NCBI GenBank assembly: GCA_958441075.1
Contig: CAUCBQ010000014.1
Coordinates: 1-20,222 of the forward strand
DNA length: 20,222 nucleotides
Source: an uncultured Clostridiaceae bacterium
GTDB lineage: Bacteria; Bacillota; Clostridia; Lachnospirales; Lachnospiraceae
Reading direction: 5' to 3'
The notes beneath the pieces were generated by a model. It did not search any database, had not been told where the DNA came from, and saw only the letters and a list, made by a program, of their open reading frames with translations. Every line of letters starts with the position of its first letter. The first letter of the stretch is position 1. This document shows, piece after piece, positions 13,957-19,920 of the stretch. Made by a program: the position numbers and the translations under genes.

Positions 13957-14090
13957 CGTAAGCAGCACAGAAATGTGCCTTACGGGTTTTTGTTTGGTAT
14001 GGGGATGCCAACACAACTTATAGTGTGACGGTTTTTGATCGTGACTGAGAGCTGCCTTCTGTGGGGGAAGGGCAGCTCTTCTTATGTTTC
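13957..14090 (+). ncRNA. Candidate small structured RNA, class unknown
   Basis: A region of about 134 bases between a consensus promoter and a terminator-like hairpin, without an ATG-plus-ribosome-site reading frame. Hairpin 1 pairs CGTAAG (13957-13962) and GCACA (13965-13969) with TGTGC (13974-13978) and CTTACG (13979-13984) around a GAAA tetraloop, with a two-base bulge. Hairpin 2 pairs TTGGTAT (13994-14000) with ATGCCAA (14005-14011) around GGGG. A weak ACAC/GTGT hairpin follows. The last stem is the terminator-like hairpin at 14048-14079. The Rrf2 gene downstream has its own promoter, so this reads as an independent RNA and not only a leader. The cymR and yrvM(tcdA)-type neighbours recall the Bacillus 6S-1 RNA neighbourhood, but the fold is not the single long rod of 6S RNA. 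No riboswitch class was recognised. Confidence 0.55.
14048..14089 (+). terminator. Terminator-like hairpin ending the small RNA
   Basis: AGAGCTGCC and TTC (14048-14059) pair with GAA (14067-14069) and GGCAGCTCT (14071-14079), with one bulged G and a seven-base loop. An imperfect T-rich tail TCTTATGTTT follows. The stem is strong; the tail is weaker than in a textbook terminator. Confidence 0.6.
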
Positions 14091-14102
14091 CGGAAAATAC
14101 TA

Positions 14103-14132
14103 TTGACATTTTTCCTACAGGAATAGTATGAT
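14103..14132 (+). promoter_or_regulatory. Sigma-A promoter of the Rrf2 regulator
   Basis: Consensus TTGACA (14103-14108), 18 bases, TATGAT (14127-14132), giving a start near 14139 and an untranslated leader of about 70 bases. Confidence 0.8.
14112..14123. promoter_or_regulatory. Palindromic operator candidate for Rrf2 autoregulation
   Basis: TTCCT-AC-AGGAA is a perfect inverted repeat lying exactly between the -35 and -10 of the Rrf2 promoter. A wider repeat, ACTATT (14099-14104) and AATAGT (14122-14127), and ATGATA/TATCAT (14128-14143) over the -10 and start region also occur. Rrf2 proteins commonly repress their own promoters through sites in this position; binding here is inferred. Confidence 0.5.
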
Positions 14133-14208
14133 AAGGGTATCATAGGGGGCAAAGGAAACTTTGACTTCAACATCATGAAATTTTAAGAAAAAGAAAAGGA
14201 CTGTTTGT

Positions 14209-14628
14209 ATGCTTGTATCCACAAAAGGGCGGTATGCGCTGAGAACAATGATAGATCTGGCGCTTCATGGAAATGGAGAGCCGGTGAAGATAAAAGATAT
14301 TGCAAGGCGTCAGGATATTTCCGGAAAGTATCTGGAGCAGATTATATCTATCCTGTCCCGGGCCGGCTGTGTGAGAAGTGTCCGGGGAAATCAGGGAGGG
14401 TATTATCTGACCCGTCCGGCCAGTGAATATACAGTAGGAATGATCCTGCGGATCACAGAAGGAAATCTGGCTCCGGTAGACTGTCTGGCTGGTGAGGACA
14501 ACCCCTGCCAGCGAAAGGATGACTGTGTCACCCTGCGGCTGTGGCAGGAGCTGGATGATGCGATCCGGGGGGTGGTAGATCAGTATACCATTGAGGATCT
14601 GGCCCGGTGGCAGGAGTCTGCACAGTAG
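14209..14628 (+). CDS. Rrf2 family transcriptional regulator (CymR/IscR-like)
   Basis: A 139-residue DNA-binding regulator. The winged helix-turn-helix occupies about residues 1-65, beginning STKGRYALRTMIDLA with KIKDIARRQDISGKYLEQI as recognition region and VRSVRGNQGGYYL as wing. Three cysteines at residues 92, 100 and 106 (C-X7-C-X5-C) sit in the loop where IscR and NsrR carry their Fe-S cluster ligands, so it may sense iron-sulfur status, NO or redox; typical CymR lacks this cluster. AAGGA precedes the ATG. It is transcribed alone, without iscS, cysK or other usual partners in the window. Autoregulation through the palindrome at 14112-14123 is likely. The target pathway is unknown. Confidence 0.93.
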   Translation: MLVSTKGRYALRTMIDLALHGNGEPVKIKDIARRQDISGKYLEQIISILSRAGCVRSVRGNQGGYYLTRPASEYTVGMILRITEGNLAPVDCLAGEDNPCQRKDDCVTLRLWQELDDAIRGVVDQYTIEDLARWQESAQ

Positions 14629-14644
14629 TCCGGACTGCGGACTA
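14626..14644. repeat. Perfect inverted repeat formed by two convergent stop codons
   Basis: TAGTCCG (14626-14632) and CGGACTA (14638-14644) form a perfect seven-base-pair stem with a five-base loop. Its outer bases are the TAG stop of the Rrf2 gene and, on the other strand, the TAG stop of tcdA. No T-run follows in either direction. It may be a bidirectional 3'-end stabiliser or a weak terminator. Confidence 0.6.
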
Positions 14645-15418
14645 ATTCAGACCGCAGATATCTCTTACGATCTCACCGGCAATGATAAGACCGGCTGCAG
14701 GAGGCACAAAGGATACGCTTCCTGGTGTGGCCCGGCGGCTGCCCGTATCCTCTGTGGCGGAAAGGGGGGTCAGGGGCTTCTCAGGAGACCAGCAGACCTT
14801 AAGGTTCTGTATGCCCCTTGTCTTTAATTCCTTTCGCATTACCCGGCACAGGGGGCAGACAGAGGTATCCTTTAAGTCAGAGATCCGAAACTGTTCGGGA
14901 TGAAGCTTGTTTCCTGTTCCCATAGATGAGATCAGGGGGATGGAGTGGTTATTTGCGTAAACCGCAAGGGCTATCTTGGCAGAAACAGTATCAATAGCAT
15001 CTAAAATATAAGTAATAGAAGATGGGCCGGAGGAAGAAATCCGGCTTTTTTTTGTATCATCATCTGTCAGGAGAGCATGAATCCGGCAAAAGAGATGATC
15101 CATCGTGTCGGGAAGAACAAATTCTTCAAAGGTATCTACTCTGGTATCCGGGCATATATCACGGATACGGTCTGCCATCACTCTGGTTTTATACTGTCCG
15201 ATGGTACTGTGATAAGCAATGCTCTGGCGGTTTATATTTGTCAGGGAAACGGTATCGTTGTCAATGAGCACCAGACGGCCTGCTCCGGACCGGGCCAGGG
15301 CTTCAATGGCATGTGAACCGACTCCTCCTGCTCCGAAGACAACTACACAGGAGCTTTTCAGGGTATCCAGAGCCTCAGAGCCGATGAGCATTTCCGTGCG
15401 TGAAAATTCAGTGATCAT
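14642..15418 (-). CDS. tcdA: tRNA threonylcarbamoyladenosine dehydratase
   Basis: An E1-like ATP-dependent enzyme that cyclises the N6-threonylcarbamoyl group (t6A) at tRNA position 37 into ct6A. It is 258 residues. The nucleotide-binding GAGGVG is at residues 29-34 and VLIDNDTVSLTNINRQ follows, the usual ThiF/E1 signature. YILDAIDTVSAK and SSMGTGNKLHP are conserved, and CPLCRVMRKELKTRG is the TcdA-specific region. A polar stretch around DDDTKKSRISSSGPSS (about residues 119-134) looks like an insertion compared with the usual continuous strand. AGGAGG lies four bases before the ATG. Its upstream region has a strong promoter, an SOS-like box and a terminator, an elaborate set-up for a housekeeping tRNA-modification gene. 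It ends 13 bases from the convergent Rrf2 gene. Confidence 0.94.
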   Translation of the reverse strand: MITEFSRTEMLIGSEALDTLKSSCVVVFGAGGVGSHAIEALARSGAGRLVLIDNDTVSLTNINRQSIAYHSTIGQYKTRVMADRIRDICPDTRVDTFEEFVLPDTMDHLFCRIHALLTDDDTKKSRISSSGPSSITYILDAIDTVSAKIALAVYANNHSIPLISSMGTGNKLHPEQFRISDLKDTSVCPLCRVMRKELKTRGIQNLKVCWSPEKPLTPLSATEDTGSRRATPGSVSFVPPAAGLIIAGEIVRDICGLN

Positions 15419-15431
15419 AGGACCTCCTTGT

Positions 15432-15480
15432 AAAAAAATAAAGCCCTGGCAAGTGTGGTAGTAGTGGTGCAGGGCTTTAT
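15432..15480 (-). terminator. Intrinsic terminator (attenuator) in the tcdA leader
   Basis: Arms 15470-15480 and 15438-15448 pair as a perfect 11-bp stem (ATAAAGCCCTG type). On the minus strand a run of seven T follows (plus A residues 15432-15438), ending just before the AGGAGG of tcdA. The loop is 21 bases, unusually long, and reads CACCACTACTACCACAC on the minus strand. It lies between the promoter and the gene, so it either attenuates tcdA or ends a short RNA of about 75 bases. Confidence 0.8.
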
Positions 15481-15488
15481 AAAATGTA

Positions 15489-15504
15489 CAGAACAGGCGT
15501 TCTG
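15489..15504. promoter_or_regulatory. LexA/SOS-type box overlapping the tcdA transcription start
   Basis: CAGAAC-AGGC-GTTCTG contains GAAC-N4-GTTC, the core of the Gram-positive SOS box (GAACRNRYGTTC), and the central AGGC fits R-N-R-Y. It lies about +3 to +18 of the minus-strand promoter at 15514-15542, a position where a repressor would block transcription. The outermost consensus C and G are replaced by A and T. As RNA it could also form a six-base-pair hairpin. Confidence 0.5.
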
Positions 15505-15513
15505 AACAGCCTT

Positions 15514-15542
15514 AGTATACAGCAGATTTTACAAATAGTCAA
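15514..15542 (-). promoter_or_regulatory. Sigma-A promoter of tcdA
   Basis: On the minus strand TTGACT (plus 15537-15542), 17 bases, TATACT (plus 15514-15519). This predicts a start near 15507, about 89 bases before the tcdA ATG. Confidence 0.82.
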
Positions 15543-15589
15543 GGGGGGAACAGCGAAGAAAATTCACTCTGGGATTTTATGCGGATCTA

Positions 15590-15598
15590 TGCTATACT
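15590..15598 (+). promoter_or_regulatory. Extended -10 promoter of nadE
   Basis: TG-C-TATACT, an extended -10 element, lies 40 bases before the nadE ATG; no good -35 is seen at 17 or 18 bases. It is back to back with the tcdA promoter. Confidence 0.5.
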
Positions 15599-15637
15599 AC
15601 GGTCAGAAATTTCTATGCATAAGAGCTGGAGGTCAAT

Positions 15638-17614
15638 ATGAAAGACGGATTTTTAAGGACTGCTGCTGCCACTCCGAAAATCAGGGTGGCAGACCCGCAG
15701 TATAATGCAAAACAGATCATAGAGCTGATGGAGCAGGGAGAAAGCAGGGGCGTAAGGGTGATGGTCTTTCCAGAGCTGTGTCTTACCGGATACACCTGCT
15801 CTGATCTTTTTTTGCAGGCTTCCCTTCTGGAATCAGTAAAAAAAGAACTGAAAAACATCGTGGAGGCATCGAAACAGCTTCATATGATTGTATTTGTGGG
15901 TCTTCCCTGGGAGTATGAGGGAAAGCTTTACAATGTGGCTGCTGCCATAAGCGGGGGGAGGATTCTGGGAATGGTTCCCAAAAAGAACCTGCCCAACTAT
16001 TCAGAGTTTTATGAGCTGCGCCATTTCTGCCCCGGTCAGGAGGCTGTGCGCTGGGCAATGATTGATGGTGAAAAGGTTCCCTTTGGCATGAATCTGCTGT
16101 TTGTCTGCGAAGATGTGCCGGGACTTGTGCTTGCAGCAGAAATCTGCGAGGATGTGTGGGTTCCCTGTCCTCCAAGCATTTCACATGCCATGGCCGGAGC
16201 GACTGTGATAGCAAACTGCTCTGCCAGCGATGAGACTACGGGAAAGGATGCCTACCGAAAGAGCCTGATCTGCGGTCAGTCGGCCCGTCTGGTCTGCGGG
16301 TACATTTACGCCAATGCAGGAGAAGGAGAATCCACCCAGGATCTGGTATTCGGCGGACAGAATATTCTGGCGGAAAACGGTACCTGTCTGATGGAATCAA
16401 GGCGTTTTTCCAATGAATGTATCTGCGCAGATATGGATCTGGAACGAATTGGGGCAGAACGCCGGAGGATGACTACCTTCCCGGCAGCAGATCTGTATCA
16501 GGAAAAGGGCGGATATGTGAAGATAGGGTTTGAACTGGAGCGGGGAGCAAAGGAAATGAAAGGCCCGGTTCTGCGCTTTGTGAATCCGTCCCCCTTTGTG
16601 CCTGCAGATCCGGCTCAGAGAGAACACCGCTGTGAAGAAATTCTGTCCATTCAGGCTATGGGCTTAAAAAAGCGGCTGGAGCACACAGGCTGCAAACATA
16701 CGGTTATCGGCCTTTCCGGCGGTCTGGATTCCACTCTGGCTCTTTTAGTAACAGTCAGGGCCTTTGACCTTTTAAATATTCCCAGGGAACAGATACACTG
16801 TATTACCATGCCCTGTTTTGGCACTACAGACAGAACCTACACCAATGCCTGCGTGATGGCAAAGAAGGTAGGAGCGTCTCTCAGGGAAATCAATATCCGC
16901 AAGTCTGTTGCAAGTCATTTTGAGGATATCGGCCAGGATTTGAACTGTCATGATGTAACCTATGAAAATGGACAGGCCAGAGAGCGGACTCAGATTCTGA
17001 TGGATATTTCCAATCAGGTAGGAGGGCTTGTAATTGGAACCGGAGATATGTCAGAGCTGGCTCTGGGATGGGCCACCTATAATGGAGATCATATGTCCAT
17101 GTACGGAGTCAACGCTTCTGTTCCTAAAACTCTGGTTCGCCATCTGGTACGCTATTATGCAGATAACTGCGGCGAGAAGGAGCTTTCAGATGTGCTTTTA
17201 GATGTACTCGATACGCCGGTAAGCCCGGAGCTTCTTCCGCCGGAGGATGGGAAAATTTCCCAGAAGACAGAGGATCTGGTGGGGCCCTATGAGCTTCACG
17301 ATTTTTATCTGTACTATGTACTGCGTTTTGGCTTCCGTCCGGGCAAGATTTACCGCATGGCCCTTCAGGCATTTGAAGGCCAGTATGACAAAGAAACAAT
17401 TTTAAAATGGCTTACTGCCTTTTACCGGAGATTTTTCAGCCAGCAGTTTAAGCGCTCCTGTCTGCCGGATGGTCCCAAGGTGGGTTCTGTAGCTGTATCC
17501 CCCAGAGGAGATCTGCGTATGCCAAGCGATGCTGTAAGCCGTCTGTGGATGGATGAGATTAAGGAGCTGGAGCTGTCTGGAGTCAGGGGCGGGAAAGGAG
17601 CCGGAACAAAATGA
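15638..17614 (+). CDS. nadE: Glutamine-dependent NAD+ synthetase
   Basis: Makes NAD+ from deamido-NAD+ with glutamine as nitrogen donor. It is 658 residues, the two-domain form. The N-terminal nitrilase-type glutaminase domain (about residues 1-290) has the triad Glu46 (FPELCLTGYTC), Lys115 (KKNLPNY) and nucleophile Cys170 (AEICEDVW). The C-terminal synthetase domain has the ATP P-loop SGGLDS starting at Ser360, the IGTGDMSELALGW region and an intact C-terminus. CTGGAGG precedes ATG 15638. Its TGA overlaps the ATG of the TrmH-family gene (ATGA), so the two are translationally coupled. All catalytic residues are present. Confidence 0.97.
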   Translation: MKDGFLRTAAATPKIRVADPQYNAKQIIELMEQGESRGVRVMVFPELCLTGYTCSDLFLQASLLESVKKELKNIVEASKQLHMIVFVGLPWEYEGKLYNVAAAISGGRILGMVPKKNLPNYSEFYELRHFCPGQEAVRWAMIDGEKVPFGMNLLFVCEDVPGLVLAAEICEDVWVPCPPSISHAMAGATVIANCSASDETTGKDAYRKSLICGQSARLVCGYIYANAGEGESTQDLVFGGQNILAENGTCLMESRRFSNECICADMDLERIGAERRRMTTFPAADLYQEKGGYVKIGFELERGAKEMKGPVLRFVNPSPFVPADPAQREHRCEEILSIQAMGLKKRLEHTGCKHTVIGLSGGLDSTLALLVTVRAFDLLNIPREQIHCITMPCFGTTDRTYTNACVMAKKVGASLREINIRKSVASHFEDIGQDLNCHDVTYENGQARERTQILMDISNQVGGLVIGTGDMSELALGWATYNGDHMSMYGVNASVPKTLVRHLVRYYADNCGEKELSDVLLDVLDTPVSPELLPPEDGKISQKTEDLVGPYELHDFYLYYVLRFGFRPGKIYRMALQAFEGQYDKETILKWLTAFYRRFFSQQFKRSCLPDGPKVGSVAVSPRGDLRMPSDAVSRLWMDEIKELELSGVRGGKGAGTK

Positions 17615-18402
17615 TTAACAGCACTTCGAATAAACAGGTAAAACGGGTGGTCAATCTTCAGGCAAAGGCAAAGGCCAGAAGCAAAGAGGGGGTTTATGTG
17701 GCAGAGGGGCTGCGAATGTGCCGGGAATTTATGCCGGAAGATGTAGAAGCCCTTTATGTTACGCCGTCCTTTGAAAGCCAGAAGGAGAATCGGGAATGGC
17801 TGCGCTCCTTTTCCTATGAAACGGTTACAGACGAGGTCATGAAGGCTATGGCGGATACCAGAACGCCTCAGGGGGTGCTTGCAGTGGCAAGGCAGCGGCA
17901 TTATACCCTGGAGGAGCTTTTAAAGCCCAAAGCATCAGGAAGCCCCCTTCTTCTCATGCTCCTTGAAAATATTCAGGATCCGGGAAATCTGGGAACGATT
18001 CTGCGGGCAGGAGAGGGAGCCGGGGTGACAGGAGTGATTATGAGCCGTGATACGACGGATATTTACAGCCCTAAGGTGATCCGCTCTACCATGGGTTCTG
18101 TGCTGAGAGTCCCCTTTCTTTATACAGAGGATTTTACAGCTGTCTGCAAACGGCTTGGCAGCGAAGGCGTGCGCCTCTTTGCGGCCCACTTAAAAGGAAT
18201 GAATAATTATGACCATCAGGATTATACTGGAAATGTGGGCTTTCTTATTGGAAATGAGGCAAACGGTCTCACGGAGGATGCGGCAGATGCGGCAGACTGC
18301 TGCATCCAGATTCCCATGGCAGGAAAGGTTGAGTCCTTAAATGCGGCTGTGGCGGCTTCTGTACTGATGTTTGAGGCGGCCAGACAGCGCAGAAATGCAT
18401 GA
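17611..18402 (+). CDS. TrmH/SpoU family RNA 2'-O-methyltransferase (YsgA-like)
   Basis: A 263-residue SPOUT methyltransferase. The N-terminal L30e-like substrate-binding domain covers about residues 1-105 (TSNKQVKRVVNLQAK, then YVAEGLRM). The trefoil-knot SAM-binding domain carries motif 1, ENIQDPGNLGTILRAGEGAG (near 120-138), motif 2, FLIGNEANGL, and motif 3, IPMAGKVESLNAAVAASV (from 234). The layout matches the Bacillus YsgA-type subgroup acting on 23S rRNA; the exact target nucleotide is not predictable. It overlaps nadE by four bases (ATGA). I leave the symbol empty because rlmB and other TrmH paralogues share these motifs. Confidence 0.93.
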   Translation: MINSTSNKQVKRVVNLQAKAKARSKEGVYVAEGLRMCREFMPEDVEALYVTPSFESQKENREWLRSFSYETVTDEVMKAMADTRTPQGVLAVARQRHYTLEELLKPKASGSPLLLMLLENIQDPGNLGTILRAGEGAGVTGVIMSRDTTDIYSPKVIRSTMGSVLRVPFLYTEDFTAVCKRLGSEGVRLFAAHLKGMNNYDHQDYTGNVGFLIGNEANGLTEDAADAADCCIQIPMAGKVESLNAAVAASVLMFEAARQRRNA

Positions 18403-18459
18403 CAGATAAAAGACTGTAATGCAGCCCGGAAATGAGGAGCCCCTGAAAGGAGAAGCTCC

Positions 18460-18681
18460 ATGACAGGGATTGTGGGTTGGTTTTTTGCATATTTATTCTT
18501 TATGGCTGTGGAGCTTTTTTTCCGCAGCCTTACTTCGCTCTGGTTCTGTGCGGGGACTCTGGGAGCCTGGACGGCAGCTCTTTTGGGACGGACAGCAGAG
18601 GAACAGCTTTTGGTATTTCTGTTTATGTCAGCTGCTGCCCTGTGGGTAATCGGAGCCGTTGGAGGAAGGAGGAGAGCGTGA
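18460..18681 (+). CDS. Short NfeD-like membrane protein
   Basis: A 73-residue protein made almost entirely of two to three hydrophobic segments (about residues 5-20, 26-42 and 48-67), ending in a basic GGRRRA tail. The pattern VELFFRSLTSLWFCAGTLGAW, then LLVFLFMSAAAL, resembles the membrane half of NfeD proteins, which normally continue into a soluble OB-fold domain that is absent here. AAAGGAG precedes the ATG. The last four bases overlap the GTG start of the patatin gene (GTGA), implying coupled translation. The similarity to NfeD is by eye and moderate; a membrane partner of the phospholipase is possible. Confidence 0.7.
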   Translation: MTGIVGWFFAYLFFMAVELFFRSLTSLWFCAGTLGAWTAALLGRTAEEQLLVFLFMSAAALWVIGAVGGRRRA

Positions 18682-19817
18682 AGCTGCAGCTGGATAAAAG
18701 TCGTCAGTACGGTATTGTGCTGGAAGGCGGAGGGGCCAGAGGAGCATATCAGATTGGAGCCTGGAAGGCTTTAAAAGAAGCAGGCATACAGATTAAGGGG
18801 GCAGCAGGAACCTCTGTAGGAGCCCTGAACGGCGCGCTGATCTGTATGGATGATTTTGAAAAGGCGGAGAAGATCTGGGAAAATATCCGTTATTCACAGG
18901 TGATGGATGTGGATGATGAACGGATGGAGGCTTTAAGGGAAGGGACATTAAAAAACAGTTCCGGCATAAAGCTTGCAGATATCCTTGGACTGGCGAAGCA
19001 ATTATTAAAAGAAGGCGGTTTTGATATCGGCCCATTAAGAGAACTGATCCGTCAGGCTGTGGACGAGGAAAAGATCCGTTCCTCTGACAGGGAACTTTAT
19101 ACAGTGACCTATTCTCTGACGGAACGGCAGCCTCTGGTGGTAGATATAAAGGAAGTACCCCGGGGGCAGATCTGCGACATGCTTATGGCCAGCGCCTATT
19201 TAATTGGTTTTAAGCAGGAAAAGCTGGGCGGAAAGTATTACATGGACGGGGCCAGAGTAAATAATGTACCTGTGGATGTGCTCATTGACCGGGGGTATGA
19301 GGATATTATTGTTCTGCGGATTTATGGCTATGGGGTAGATACAGAACGCCGTCTCCAGGTGCCTGAAGGGGTGCGTCTTTATCATGTAGCTCCGAGGCAG
19401 GATCTGGGAGGCATTTTGGAGTTTGACCGGAAAAAGGCCAGGAGAAATATGCTTCTTGGATATTTTGATGCCATGCGTATGCTCTATGATCTGGAGGGCA
19501 GGATTTACTATCTGGATGCCTCTGAAAGCGAGGAATATTATTTTAGCCGCCTTATGGCAGAGGCGGAGGAAATGATGGACTGGATCGGGGCGGAGGAAGA
19601 ATCTGTGGATCAGGGTGAATACAGATCCCTGCGGGTTTATACAGAGGAAATATTTCCGCGTCTTGCCGAAGATCTGGGATTAAAGGAAAATTGGGATTAC
19701 AGGCAGCTTTATCTTGCCCTTTTGGAGGAAGCTGCAAAGGAGTATCGGATCAGCAGGTTCCGGATCTATACACCGGATCAGCTTTTGGCAGTTTTAAGAA
19801 GGCGCAGCCGGATATAA
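18678..19817 (+). CDS. Patatin-like phospholipase
   Basis: A 379-residue serine lipid acyl hydrolase of the patatin/RssA-like family. The oxyanion motif is GGGARG (residues 17-22), the nucleophile Ser46 is in GTSVG, and the dyad Asp190 is in MDGA, so the catalytic Ser-Asp pair is intact. VPVDVLIDRGYEDIIVLR is typical of bacterial members. The C-terminal 150 residues are charged, without known domain or signal peptide, which suggests a cytoplasmic or membrane-peripheral enzyme. An upstream in-frame extension exists, but GTG 18678 is chosen for its GGAGGAGAG ribosome site and its overlap with the preceding gene's stop. Confidence 0.92.
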   Translation: MKLQLDKSRQYGIVLEGGGARGAYQIGAWKALKEAGIQIKGAAGTSVGALNGALICMDDFEKAEKIWENIRYSQVMDVDDERMEALREGTLKNSSGIKLADILGLAKQLLKEGGFDIGPLRELIRQAVDEEKIRSSDRELYTVTYSLTERQPLVVDIKEVPRGQICDMLMASAYLIGFKQEKLGGKYYMDGARVNNVPVDVLIDRGYEDIIVLRIYGYGVDTERRLQVPEGVRLYHVAPRQDLGGILEFDRKKARRNMLLGYFDAMRMLYDLEGRIYYLDASESEEYYFSRLMAEAEEMMDWIGAEEESVDQGEYRSLRVYTEEIFPRLAEDLGLKENWDYRQLYLALLEEAAKEYRISRFRIYTPDQLLAVLRRRSRI

Positions 19818-19823
19818 AATTTC

Positions 19824-19852
19824 TTGACATCGAACTCTTACGGTGGTATATT
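19824..19852 (+). promoter_or_regulatory. Sigma-A promoter of argF
   Basis: Consensus TTGACA (19824-19829), 17 bases, TATATT (19847-19852), giving a start near 19859 and a leader of about 62 bases. Confidence 0.82.
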
Positions 19853-19871
19853 ATGCATAAAAGATGCATAA
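19851..19871. promoter_or_regulatory. ArgR-like operator at the argF start site
   Basis: TTATGCAT (19851-19858) and ATGCATAA (19864-19871) form a perfect inverted repeat over the -10 end and start site. It resembles an ARG box (TGNAT-W4-ATNCA), but the spacer AAAAG is five bases where four is usual. Arginine-dependent repression is inferred from the gene downstream. Confidence 0.5.
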
Positions 19872-19920
19872 ATATAAATCTTCTGACGAAACAAGTCCGG
19901 GAGAGATCAGGGAGGATGCT

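Noticed and set aside
13957..14090. 6S RNA (bsrA-like) identity for the small RNA
   Set aside because: The neighbourhood is suggestive, but the 5' end folds on itself into a local hairpin and the region forms separate hairpins, not one long rod with a central bubble.
13903..14109. A 68-codon minus-strand frame across the small RNA region
   Set aside because: No ribosome site, no recognisable protein, and it is antisense to a promoter, hairpins and a terminator-like stem.
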